Assembly (NCBI GenBank): GCA_022510905.1
Contig: JAFLSN010000013.1
Coordinates: forward strand, 1 to 64,000
Source of the DNA: Treponema sp.
Lineage (GTDB): Bacteria > Spirochaetota > Spirochaetia > Treponematales > Treponemataceae
Direction: 5' to 3'
Length of the DNA stretch: 64,000 nt
Shown in pieces: positions 33,041 to 41,458 of the stretch. The notes beneath the pieces were generated by a model that worked only from the letters and a program-made list of their open reading frames with translations, ran no database searches and was not told the DNA's origin. Every line of letters begins with the position of its first letter. The first letter of the stretch is position 1. The position numbers and the translations under genes were made by a program.

Positions 33041-34510
33041 ATGGGATTCAATTTTAAGAACAGCAATATCGGTGTGCGCGAAGCTCGGCTTGGCTCCATT
33101 ACAGGTTACACGGGCGACCTTGAGACTCTTGTGTACCGCTCGCAGTGCGGTTCGCTCAAAAACCGTGAGCGCTGCTTTAGCCAGTCAAGTTCGTGCCTTT
33201 CGGTGTGCGCCTTGAACGCTCTGTGCGCCATCAAGAATGTCGCGGTGATTTATCATGCGCCGTCTGGGTGCATGGCCATGGCGCAGGGGGATGAAGTCAA
33301 ATTCCGCCAGCTTGCAGCCCGCATCAACGAAAAAACAAATTCCGTGTTCGTTTGCACGGACTTGAACGAAAAAGACACTGTGTTTGGCGCGATTGAGCCG
33401 TTGCGCAAGACTGTGGAGCACACGTACAACACATACCATCCGGATGCGATTTTTATTTCGTCAAGCTGCGTGTCGGGTGTGATCGGCGAAGACATCGATG
33501 GGCTTGCCGATGAGCTCCGCGATGAATTTGACGTGCCGATCATTCCCGTGCACTGCGAGGGCTTCAAGAGCCGCATCTGGGCTTCCGGCTTTGACATTTC
33601 GGACCACGCGGTAATGCAGGGCATTGTTCAGCCTCCCAAAGAAAAACGCCCTGTGATAAATTTCAAGAATTTCTATGAAAGCGCCCGTCCGCTCATCACC
33701 AAAATCTTTGCGGAACTTGGGGTAAAGCCGCAGTTTCTGTACTGCAATTCCACGGTGGAAGAACTGCGCCACTTGAGCGAAAGCCTTGCCACAGTGTGCA
33801 TCTGCGGAACGCTCGGAACCTACCTCGGAAACGCGCTCGAAGAAACCTACGGAGTTCCATATGTGCGCACCATCAACCCCAACGGCGTTACAGGCTTTGA
33901 AACCTGGCTCCGCCGCATAGGCGAGGTGATCGGAAAAACCGCAGAAGTTGAAAATTACATTGCCCGCCAGCGCGCAGTTTATATTCCGCAGATTGAAGAA
34001 GTTAAAAAATCGCTCAAAGGACTTCGCGCCGTGATTGGCATGGGCCCCGGCTACACATACGAAGTGGCACGAGTCCTGCAGGAACTCGGCATGGAAGTTG
34101 TGTATGCGCTCGCCTGGCACTACGACTACAAGTACGACAACGGACAGGTTCCGCCTGCGCTGGAGCATCTGCAAAAAACTTCCCCCAAGGATTTAAAGCT
34201 TTCCGTTGCCGACCAGCAGAACTACGAAGTGATGAACATCTTGCACCGGTACAAGCCTGACGTGTACTTTAGCCGGCATCCAGGTACCACGGTGTGGGCA
34301 ATAAAGCAAGGCTATGCCGCCGTGTATGTCGCAGACGAGTACATGATTTTTGGATATGAGGGAACGTTGAGTTTCGCAAAAACCGTGCTCGACACCATTC
34401 GGAACCGCAGCTTTGAGAAAAATCTCGCGGCCCGCATTCAGCTGCCATATACCAAGTGGTGGTATGAACAGCAGGAAGACCGCTTTATCAAGGCTGAAGG
34501 CGAACGCTGA
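33041..34510 (+). CDS. Nitrogenase component 1-like subunit, NifD-like
   Basis: A 489-residue NifD/NifE-type protein. Cys56 (SVCALNAL), Cys77 (YHAPSGC) and Cys143 (SSSCVSGVIGEDI) fit P-cluster positions, and HCEGFKSRIWASGFDISDHA is the NifD-type CEGFRG block. In the cofactor region VCICGTLGTYLG keeps a Cys (253 or 255) where NifD has Cys275. Around the NifD His442 position the sequence reads YVADEYMIFGYEG, without a clear His. The N-terminus is unusually Cys-rich (36, 45, 52, 56, 62, 77). GGAGG precedes the start. A terminator follows. It is the likely active-site subunit, with a substrate other than N2. Confidence 0.86.
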   Translation: MGFNFKNSNIGVREARLGSITGYTGDLETLVYRSQCGSLKNRERCFSQSSSCLSVCALNALCAIKNVAVIYHAPSGCMAMAQGDEVKFRQLAARINEKTNSVFVCTDLNEKDTVFGAIEPLRKTVEHTYNTYHPDAIFISSSCVSGVIGEDIDGLADELRDEFDVPIIPVHCEGFKSRIWASGFDISDHAVMQGIVQPPKEKRPVINFKNFYESARPLITKIFAELGVKPQFLYCNSTVEELRHLSESLATVCICGTLGTYLGNALEETYGVPYVRTINPNGVTGFETWLRRIGEVIGKTAEVENYIARQRAVYIPQIEEVKKSLKGLRAVIGMGPGYTYEVARVLQELGMEVVYALAWHYDYKYDNGQVPPALEHLQKTSPKDLKLSVADQQNYEVMNILHRYKPDVYFSRHPGTTVWAIKQGYAAVYVADEYMIFGYEGTLSFAKTVLDTIRNRSFEKNLAARIQLPYTKWWYEQQEDRFIKAEGER

Positions 34511-34535
34511 GCGCGTAGAGCCAAAATGCCGTATG

Positions 34536-34566
34536 CGCCATGGAACCCGAAGTTCCATGGCGTTTT
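34536..34566 (+). terminator. Terminator of the nitrogenase-like operon
   Basis: CGCCATGGAAC (34536-34546) and GTTCCATGGCG (34552-34562) form a perfect 11-bp stem followed by TTTTG. Confidence 0.85.
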
Positions 34567-34585
34567 GTCTGCCAGGATGTTCGCA

Positions 34586-34633
34586 AAAAAAAACGGGCAC
34601 ACGGATTTGTTTATCCGCGATGCCCGTTTTTTG
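34586..34633 (-). terminator. Bidirectional terminator between the D-like gene and the binding-protein gene
   Basis: A run of A, then ACGGGCA (34593-34599) and TGCCCGT (34621-34627), then six T. It can serve the minus-strand binding-protein gene and back up the plus-strand operon. Confidence 0.8.
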
Positions 34634-34706
34634 TCTCCCGCCGGCGGAATGTGAATTCTGCATGCCGAACGCAGTGGCCTTCCGCCGTGGTTTTTGCCAT
34701 GGAATG

Positions 34707-35537
34707 TTAGAATTCTCCGCCTTCGACAACAAGGCTGTCTGCATTTGCGGCTTCTCCGTACACGGGGCGCAGCGTGGCTTCATAGTCAGCATGGAAGAAG
34801 TTTTCCGACGCAAGCGCCCTGATTTCATCATTGAGCCAGTTGAGCAGCTCGGTGTTGCCCTTCTGCACTGCGGGTGCAATGGCATCAAGGTTTCCGAGCG
34901 CATCGATGCCTACTTCAAATCCCTGGTTTTCTAGCGCCCATGCAAGCACTTCCGTGTTGTCGGTTGACATGCCGGCTCCGCGTCCGTCGAGCAGCGCATT
35001 GTACGCTTCGCTGTACTGGTCGAATTTAAGCAGCTCCACCTCGGGATAGTTTTTGGTGAAGTATGTTTCTGCCGTAGTTCCTTTGCTGACGATGAGTTTC
35101 TGGCCGTTCAGCTGTTCAGGGTCGGTTATGAGCGCGTTTTCGGGAGACACCACGCCGAGTGCCACTTTCATGTATGGCAGCGCGAAGTCAACTTTTTCTG
35201 CTCGTTCCGGGGTCACGGTGAAATTTGCAAGCACGATGTCAACCTTACCGGTTGCCAAAACTTCAACGCGAGAAGCCGCCTCAACCGGCACGTACTTTAC
35301 TTTTACGCCCAAATCCTGCGCGATGCGGTTTCCAAAATACACATCGTAGCCCTGGTAGTCGCCGTTTTCGTCTACATAGCCGAACGGTTTTTTGTCGCTG
35401 AACACCGCGATAACCACTTCGCCGCTTTCTTTGATGTCGGAAACTGTGCGGCCTGCGGTTTTTTTTGTGCAGCCTGAAAACATTGTGGCGGCAAGCGCAG
35501 CAGCAAGCAGCGTCGTAACTGTTTTTTTAAGATTCAT
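34707..35537 (-). CDS. Amino-acid-binding lipoprotein (CjaA/cysteine-receptor type)
   Basis: A 276-residue type 3 solute-binding protein with a lipoprotein signal (MNLKKTVTTLLAAALAATMF, lipobox FSGC). IAVFSDKKPFGYVDENGDYQGYDV and ANFTVTPERAEKVDF are typical of polar amino acid receptors; the overall pattern is close to the CjaA/cysteine and glutamine group. No permease or ATPase is beside it, so it may use the ABC transporter at 24-26 kb. ATG 35537 with AAGGAG was chosen over an earlier ATG at 35570. Its promoter shares an element with the nifH-like gene, which links it to the same regulon. Confidence 0.82.
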   Translation of the reverse strand: MNLKKTVTTLLAAALAATMFSGCTKKTAGRTVSDIKESGEVVIAVFSDKKPFGYVDENGDYQGYDVYFGNRIAQDLGVKVKYVPVEAASRVEVLATGKVDIVLANFTVTPERAEKVDFALPYMKVALGVVSPENALITDPEQLNGQKLIVSKGTTAETYFTKNYPEVELLKFDQYSEAYNALLDGRGAGMSTDNTEVLAWALENQGFEVGIDALGNLDAIAPAVQKGNTELLNWLNDEIRALASENFFHADYEATLRPVYGEAANADSLVVEGGEF

Positions 35538-35587
35538 ACGGTTCTCCTTTTTTTGAATGCATCCATTCAAAACTGTATTTTCGTATA

Positions 35588-35616
35588 AACATAGTGAATT
35601 ACTGGGAATTGGTCAA
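35588..35616 (-). promoter_or_regulatory. Promoter of the binding-lipoprotein gene with shared element
   Basis: TTGACC (35616-35611) and TATGTT (35593-35588) have a 17-base spacer on the minus strand. GAATTACTGGGAATTG (35596-35611) fills the spacer and matches the nifH-like promoter element at 13 of 16 positions. Confidence 0.65.
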
Positions 35617-35852
35617 GACCTTACGCATAAAAGCAGGAACAAAATGAATCGCAAAACCTGTCGTTCGCGGCGCGCGCTTCTCCGCAGTTCATTTCGCAGG
35701 ATTCACGCGAAAGAAAACTTTGCGCCTTGCGTTTGCATGTCGTGGCGTACTGTGCTTTTCCGAATGTCTGTTCTGTGCTGGTCATGGAAGCCGCTGGCAT
35801 TGGGCTGCTGCTTTTGTCCTTTCGTTTTATGCCTGCAAAAACAAAAAGGCAC

Positions 35853-35881
35853 TTGACATGTTTTATTCAAAATAGTATACT
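35853..35881 (+). promoter_or_regulatory. Promoter of tRNA-Phe
   Basis: TTGACA (35853-35858) and TATACT (35876-35881), spacer 17; 12 bases before the tRNA. Confidence 0.8.
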
Positions 35882-35893
35882 GCTCCCACTTAT

Positions 35894-35966
<73 letters not shown>

Positions 35967-35970
35967 TAGA

Positions 35971-36003
35971 TGCCCCCGAAATGTTTCGGGGGCATTTTTT
36001 TTT
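35971..36003 (+). terminator. Terminator of tRNA-Phe
   Basis: TGCCCCCGAAA (35971-35981) and TTTCGGGGGCA (35984-35994) form a perfect stem followed by nine T. The 280 bases that follow before the ankyrin gene hold no recognised gene. Confidence 0.9.
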
Positions 36004-36280
36004 GCTTTCATGCAGAATCCTTTCAGATTTCCATGGACACATTTTTACGTGGAAAGCTAAGGCACAAAAAACAAAAACGCTTTGGGGCAGGGCTTGAAGC
36101 TTCGCTGAGATTCTGGGCTGGCGGGATTTGCCATGCGGCGGCCGCTTTTGTGTGTTGCAGGGCCTTGCATGTTTGGCGCTGTTCTTCCGTTTGTTTTCAG
36201 AATGCCCTCCGGCACTGAATTCCTTTAAATTGCTTGTTTTGCCCTTGTTAAATTTTTATACACATATTATACTGTTACAA

Positions 36281-37207
36281 ATGAATTGGCTTATTATTGC
36301 TCCAGATGTACGGAATAAGAATCTCAAAGAAGTTGAGACTTTTTTGGAAGATGTCCACGGACAGGTTCCTTTTGAGCTTTTTTTTGCCACTGTGCCCACT
36401 GCCCATGAACTTTATGACTGTTTCAGACAGGTTATGCAGGCAACGCACTGTATTATTTTGGACAGCGCTCACCTGTCTGCCAAACGGGATTATGTTTACA
36501 TCATGGGCGCCCTCGCTGGAAAAGGCATTCCCACGTTCGTGTACAAGGGCGGCTCGTATGAACAGCGCTACGAAATTCTTGACACCGGTTCCTTTGGGCT
36601 GTGCCACAGCTTTGACAAGCTGGATGACATGCTCATGGACATTGAGTCCCACTTTGCGGACTACCAGGCGGAAGATGTGCAGCGCCAGTCCTTGATTCAC
36701 CTGTTTACGAGGGGGCTTCCGTTTACAAGCGACTGTTTTGCCCAGTATCTTGCCAAGGATGACACGGAAATCTGCCAGATGTTTCTTGATGCCGGCATGT
36801 TGGTAAATGCCCGCACATCGGATGGGGTGCCGCTTTTGAGCGTTGCCACCAGAAACGAATGTATGGACAAAGTGCGCTGGCTGGTGGAATGCGGCGCAGA
36901 CATAAATGTTATTTCTGCGGATCGCGGCTATTCTCCCGTGATGGATGCGGTATGGCGCAAAAATTACGAAATGGTCAAATTCTTCATTGATAACGGTGCG
37001 AATCTGGACTTTATCAGTTCCGATGGGCAGCCTTTGATGGTGCTTGCTGTTGGCAATGGCAATGTACGCATTGTGGAGCTGCTACTGGAACACGGCGCAA
37101 ATCCTGATATTGCGGACAGCATGGGCATGAGCGCGCGGGCCTATGCGAACCTGTTCAAAAAGCCGGGCATGGTCGAGCTTATGGCGCGGTATCCTCAAAA
37201 ATCATAG
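36281..37207 (+). CDS. Ankyrin-repeat protein
   Basis: A 308-residue soluble protein. Residues 1-125 form an alpha/beta domain (MNWLIIAPDVRNKNLKEV, CIILDSAHLSAKRDYVYI) that may be a TIR- or toprim-like fold; this was not resolved. Residues 175-300 contain about four ankyrin repeats, for example VRWLVECGADINVISADRGY and IVELLLEHGANPDIADSMG. It is likely to bind another protein in the cytoplasm. No RBS is visible, and TATTAT/TATACT boxes lie only 9-15 bases before the ATG, which suggests a leaderless mRNA. It heads the murG operon. Confidence 0.78.
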   Translation: MNWLIIAPDVRNKNLKEVETFLEDVHGQVPFELFFATVPTAHELYDCFRQVMQATHCIILDSAHLSAKRDYVYIMGALAGKGIPTFVYKGGSYEQRYEILDTGSFGLCHSFDKLDDMLMDIESHFADYQAEDVQRQSLIHLFTRGLPFTSDCFAQYLAKDDTEICQMFLDAGMLVNARTSDGVPLLSVATRNECMDKVRWLVECGADINVISADRGYSPVMDAVWRKNYEMVKFFIDNGANLDFISSDGQPLMVLAVGNGNVRIVELLLEHGANPDIADSMGMSARAYANLFKKPGMVELMARYPQKS

Positions 37208-37231
37208 CGGGCTCTGCATACAGGACATGGC

Positions 37232-38395
37232 ATGATGCACAGTGCAAAAAACGTAATGCGCATTGTCTGCACAGGCGGGGGGACGGGTGGCCACATATAT
37301 CCGGGGATTGCTGTTGCAGATGAAATCCGTGCCCTCATCGCCGCAAACGGAACGACGGTGGAGTTGTATTGGATTGGTTCCGCGTCGGGCATGGATCGTT
37401 CTTTGGTCGAAAAAAATCTTGTGTCTGAAGGTGGTTCCATAACTGCCTTTTATGGTATTCCATGCGGTAAGTTGCGCCGCTATTTTTCCCTCCGCAATGT
37501 GCTCGATGTGTTTAAAATCATCGCCGGTTTTTTTGTTTCGCTCTGGCTGCTTGCGCGGCTAAAACCGGTCTGTGTGTTTTCAAAAGGCGGCTTTGTGAGC
37601 GTTCCTCCTTGCCGTGCAGCTTCTTTTTTGAGGATTCCGTATTATACCCACGAGTGCGATTGTACACCGGGGCTTGCCACCCGGCTTAACAGTGGGAAGG
37701 CAAGGGTCGTGCTTGTTTCATATGCAGACACCGTTTCATGTTTTAAACAAAAAGTCCGGGAGCGTTGCAAAGTCACCGGGAACCCCGTGCGGCCCGTTTT
37801 CTACGAAGACCATTCGCGCGAGGGACGTGCATTTTTGGAACTTGAGCCTTCAAATAAAAAACCGGTGCTGCTCGTGCTGGGAGGAAGTCTCGGTGCCCGT
37901 CAAATCAATTCCCTTGTGGCTGAAAACTTCGCTTGGCTTACAGAACGTTTTGTGGTGGTGCACCAGACGGGTCGTTCTTTTGCGGATGAGTATCCGGAGG
38001 TCATGAACTTGGCTTCCGCCGATTACAGGCCGTTTGCATTTATTCATGCTGAAATGCCTGCCGTGGTGCAGGCAGCCGATGTGGTGCTTTCGCGGGCGGG
38101 CGCCAATTCATTGTGGGAATGTGCGGTGTGCAAAAAACCTATGGTGCTGGTTCCTTTGTGCGGAAGCGGTACACGTGGCGACCAGGTTGACAACGCCAGC
38201 TTTTTTGAAAAACGTAATATTGCAAAAGTGCTGGTGGGCTCTGAAGCGACTTCTGAAAATCTCAAATCCGCGTTAGCATTTTTTTTGGATGAAGCGCACC
38301 GCGCCGCCGCGGCGGAAGCCTGCCAGATGCTCTGCGGTGGGGAACGTCCTGCCCGGTCTATTGCTCGGCTCATTTGCGAGGAGTTTGTTATATGA
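37232..38395 (+). CDS. murG: UDP-GlcNAc:lipid I transferase MurG
   Basis: A 387-residue GT-B glycosyltransferase. RIVCTGGGTGGHIYPGIAVADEI is the N-terminal Gly-rich loop; FSKGGFVSVPPC, HECDCTPGLATRLN and GGSLGARQIN are MurG blocks; and SRAGANSLWECAVCKKPMVL is the donor-binding region. It converts lipid I to lipid II at the cytoplasmic face of the membrane. The end overlaps the cvpA start by four bases (ATGA). Confidence 0.92.
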   Translation: MMHSAKNVMRIVCTGGGTGGHIYPGIAVADEIRALIAANGTTVELYWIGSASGMDRSLVEKNLVSEGGSITAFYGIPCGKLRRYFSLRNVLDVFKIIAGFFVSLWLLARLKPVCVFSKGGFVSVPPCRAASFLRIPYYTHECDCTPGLATRLNSGKARVVLVSYADTVSCFKQKVRERCKVTGNPVRPVFYEDHSREGRAFLELEPSNKKPVLLVLGGSLGARQINSLVAENFAWLTERFVVVHQTGRSFADEYPEVMNLASADYRPFAFIHAEMPAVVQAADVVLSRAGANSLWECAVCKKPMVLVPLCGSGTRGDQVDNASFFEKRNIAKVLVGSEATSENLKSALAFFLDEAHRAAAAEACQMLCGGERPARSIARLICEEFVI

Positions 38396-38949
38396 ATGCA
38401 TCTGTTCTTGATTTGGTGTTTGTCGTTATATTGATGGCCTGCGCGATGCTTGCCGCGTTACATGGCTTTGTGCGCGAAGTGCTCGAAAAAGGAGCCCCGG
38501 TTGTTTCCATCTGGGCCGCGCTCCTGCTGTATCGGCAGGTGCTTGTCTTTATTGAGCCGTCGGTTCCAATTCATGTGCTTGCAGTGGCGATATCGTTTTT
38601 TTTGGTGTTCATTGTGGTGTATGTGCTGCTCATGATTGTGCGCTCCATCATGGTGCGTATAGTGAACAATGAAATCCTGCGCGGGCTTGACCGCTTTCTG
38701 GGTTTTTGCTTTGGCCTTGTAGAAGGACTTGCCATTGTTGTTGTTGTGCTGGTTGTATTAAAGATCCAGCCATGGTTTGATGTGCAAGATTTGCTTGGGC
38801 AGAGCCTCTCATACCATCTGCTGGAGCCGCTGGTTTCCATCCCCGTGCAGGGGCTGAGAAAAGCTGCTTCTGGTGCCCATGCCATCCGCATTCAGGTTCC
38901 CGTGCTTGAGGAAAGCGCAGGAGCTGCCATTGGTGGGGGTGCACGCTGA
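38392..38949 (+). CDS. cvpA: CvpA-family membrane protein
   Basis: A 185-residue protein with four predicted membrane helices in the first 125 residues. VLDLVFVVILMACAMLAALHG and RGLDRFLGFCFGLVEGLAI are CvpA signatures. CvpA proteins affect envelope homeostasis and, in E. coli, colicin V export; the molecular function is not settled. It is coupled by overlap to murG and to the delta' gene. Confidence 0.85.
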   Translation: MNASVLDLVFVVILMACAMLAALHGFVREVLEKGAPVVSIWAALLLYRQVLVFIEPSVPIHVLAVAISFFLVFIVVYVLLMIVRSIMVRIVNNEILRGLDRFLGFCFGLVEGLAIVVVVLVVLKIQPWFDVQDLLGQSLSYHLLEPLVSIPVQGLRKAASGAHAIRIQVPVLEESAGAAIGGGAR

Positions 38950-40205
38950 TGTTTGACAACGTGCTCCATCAAAGTGCCTCCGATTTGCTTTCAGATGACA
39001 TCGCACATGACAGGCTCCCGGGTTCCATTTTGTTTTCAGGCCCTTATGCTTCTGGAAAACTGACATGTGCGCTGGAGCTTTCCCGGGTGCTTTCGTGCCG
39101 TGGCCCTGAATACGGCGCGGCGCAGGGAAACTGGAGCTGTGCCTGCCCTTCATGCCTGAAGCATAAGGCCTTGGTGAGCCCTTCCGTGCTGGTTGTTGGT
39201 CCTGGAAACCGCACCCTTGAGATTGAAGCTGCAAAAGAAACTTTATTGTTTCAATGCTACAACAACAGCCGGCACGTGGAAGCCTCAAGGTATCTGTATA
39301 TCCGCGCGGTTCGCAAATTGACAATGCGCTTTAATCCGATTTTATGGCAGGATGACGACAAGCTTCCAAAGTTTTCGCAGCTCCTCGCTTCCATTGATGA
39401 AGACCTTGAGCAGCTTGAACCGAGCCGTGCGCTTCCTGATACTGCGGCGCTGGAAAAATGCACCGCCAGCATAGAAAAAAATTGCGCCAAGCTTGAATCT
39501 TCATTTTTATACGAGGCGCTTCCCGTTTCGCAGATACGGAATATTTCTTCCTGGGCACATGTGAGTGTGCCGAACGGAAAGAAAATTCTGATTGTAGAAA
39601 ATGCCGACCGCATGGCAGACAGTGCAAGAAATGCCTTGCTTAAAATCCTTGAAGAACCGCCATCAGACACTATGTTTATTTTGACCACTACTCGCCGTGG
39701 TGCCATGCTTCCTACAATCCTTTCGCGTGTGCGGACGTATGTGTTTTTTGAGCGCACAAAAGCGCAGCAGCAGGAAGTGATTGAACGGGTGTTCCACGCC
39801 GTGCCCAGGCCGGGCGAAGAGATCCCCGCGACGGTGGAACGGTTTTTACAGCACTCGCTTTCGGTGCCTCCAGACACTGTGCGTACCGCCGCTTCCACGT
39901 TTTTTGCGTCTATCGCACAAGGCCATGTGGGAAACCTCGCTGCTATCATTTCGGCATGCGGAGGCTTTGAGCCACGTATGTTGTTCAGGCTGTTTCTGGA
40001 AGGAGTGTGCGAAGCGCAGCGTAAGTTGCTGCACAGTCCGGGCGGGGCCATGGCTTCCGCGCTTGTCATGGAGCACCTGCACCACGCACTGAACAGCGTT
40101 ACTGTATACAACCAAACGCCCCAGGCCGCGCTGGAAGAACTTGCCAGGAACCTCATGCAGGTGAACTACATGAACGCAGGTGTTCTTAGGGAAGCAATCG
40201 CATGA
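38949..40205 (+). CDS. holB: DNA polymerase III delta' subunit-like clamp-loader AAA protein
   Basis: A 418-residue protein. SILFSGPYASGKLTCALELS is a Walker A-like loop, and SCACPSCLKH gives the four-Cys zinc module with an upstream Cys. ILIVENADRMADSARNALLKIL and EPPSDTMFILTTTRRGAMLPTILSR are diagnostic for delta'/tau (sensor 1 and SRC-like). It takes part in loading the beta clamp. A 70-residue insertion (about 95-165) between Walker A and the later motifs is longer than usual. The last four bases overlap the sensor kinase gene. Confidence 0.82.
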   Translation: MFDNVLHQSASDLLSDDIAHDRLPGSILFSGPYASGKLTCALELSRVLSCRGPEYGAAQGNWSCACPSCLKHKALVSPSVLVVGPGNRTLEIEAAKETLLFQCYNNSRHVEASRYLYIRAVRKLTMRFNPILWQDDDKLPKFSQLLASIDEDLEQLEPSRALPDTAALEKCTASIEKNCAKLESSFLYEALPVSQIRNISSWAHVSVPNGKKILIVENADRMADSARNALLKILEEPPSDTMFILTTTRRGAMLPTILSRVRTYVFFERTKAQQQEVIERVFHAVPRPGEEIPATVERFLQHSLSVPPDTVRTAASTFFASIAQGHVGNLAAIISACGGFEPRMLFRLFLEGVCEAQRKLLHSPGGAMASALVMEHLHHALNSVTVYNQTPQAALEELARNLMQVNYMNAGVLREAIA

Positions 40206-41458
40206 AAGATTTTGTAAAGCGGGTTTCGCAAAAAATCTCTAAGCTTTCAAGTGAACAGCTGGAGCAAGTGATTGAAGCGCTCAATGCCGAAAACGATACA
40301 CTTGACGCGATAATGGAAAGCCTTTCCACCGGTCTTGTGATTGTAGACGGGTCATGGCACGTACAGCAGACGAACAAGGCCGCCGAACGCCTGCTTCCGT
40401 TTGCAGCGCGCCCTTCCGAGGCAAAGGTTCTTTGGAAGTTGATCAATGATAACGGCATCTCCGCGTTTTTACAGGACTGTGCCCGAGGACAAAAAACAAA
40501 CGTGCGCGAGGAATTTTCCCTGAACCGTGACGATAAAATCATTTTTGTCACGATTTCCGTGCTTCCTCTTGTGCAGCGCCTGCGTGATTCCGGCTCTGAC
40601 CGCATTAACACGCGCATCGTGGGCTCAATCATTGCCGTGGACGACAATACAGAAAAACGCCAGCAGGATATTCTGCTCCACCGCATGGAAAGTCTTGCAA
40701 GCCTCACGAACCTTGCCGCGTCTGTTGCGCATGAAATAAAAAACCCGCTCGGTGCAATCAGCATCCACATTCAGCTTTTGCAGAAGGCTGTCAAAAAATC
40801 CCGCGAAGGCAACGGCAAGCTCCCGGATGAAAAATTCCTGGAGCACTATCTTGATGTGGTGACCGAGGAGATAGAAAACCTGAACAGCATCGTGCTTGAT
40901 TTCCTGTTTGCCGTGCGTCCTGTGCAGGCATCTCTTGCCTTGTACGAAGCCGATGCGCTTGTAAAAAAAACTGTTGATTTTTTTCAGCCTGAATTTGAAA
41001 GCAGGTGCATGCATGTCGTCACAAGGCTGGGCGGCCAGAATGCGAGGCTTTTGCTTGACGAAAAGCTGTTCCGCGATGTTCTGTTGAACCTGGCGCAGAA
41101 TGCGCTTGCCGCCATTGAACAGAGGCGTGGCACCGCCGTGGTGGAAGATGGTTTTGTAGGCCAGCTCATGGTGGAATCCACCGTAAAACGCGATACATAT
41201 TGTCTTACGTTTGCCGACAACGGATGCGGCATGGACGGCCAGACTGCGTCGCGCATTTTTGAACCGTACTATACCACAAAAGCAAACGGTACAGGCCTTG
41301 GACTGACCATGGCATATAAAATCATCAAAGAGCTGCGGGGCGACATCCGTGTGCGGTCGTCGATAGGGCAGGGCACCGTGTTTACGATTACGATTCCCGT
41401 TCCGCAAAAGCAGACCATGTTGCTCACCGGCGGCTGTGCAGACGAGGTGTGTCCGTGA
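40202..41458 (+). CDS. NtrB-like cytoplasmic sensor histidine kinase
   Basis: A 418-residue soluble kinase. Residues 30-150 form a PAS domain (IMESLSTGLVIVDGSWHVQQ). HisKA carries NLAASVAHEIKNPLGAIS (His177). The HATPase domain has NLAQNALAAIE, FADNGCGMDG and GTGLGLTMAYKI. There is no membrane segment, so the signal is cytoplasmic. The overlap with the NtrC-like gene makes that protein its partner. Confidence 0.88.
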   Translation: MKDFVKRVSQKISKLSSEQLEQVIEALNAENDTLDAIMESLSTGLVIVDGSWHVQQTNKAAERLLPFAARPSEAKVLWKLINDNGISAFLQDCARGQKTNVREEFSLNRDDKIIFVTISVLPLVQRLRDSGSDRINTRIVGSIIAVDDNTEKRQQDILLHRMESLASLTNLAASVAHEIKNPLGAISIHIQLLQKAVKKSREGNGKLPDEKFLEHYLDVVTEEIENLNSIVLDFLFAVRPVQASLALYEADALVKKTVDFFQPEFESRCMHVVTRLGGQNARLLLDEKLFRDVLLNLAQNALAAIEQRRGTAVVEDGFVGQLMVESTVKRDTYCLTFADNGCGMDGQTASRIFEPYYTTKANGTGLGLTMAYKIIKELRGDIRVRSSIGQGTVFTITIPVPQKQTMLLTGGCADEVCP

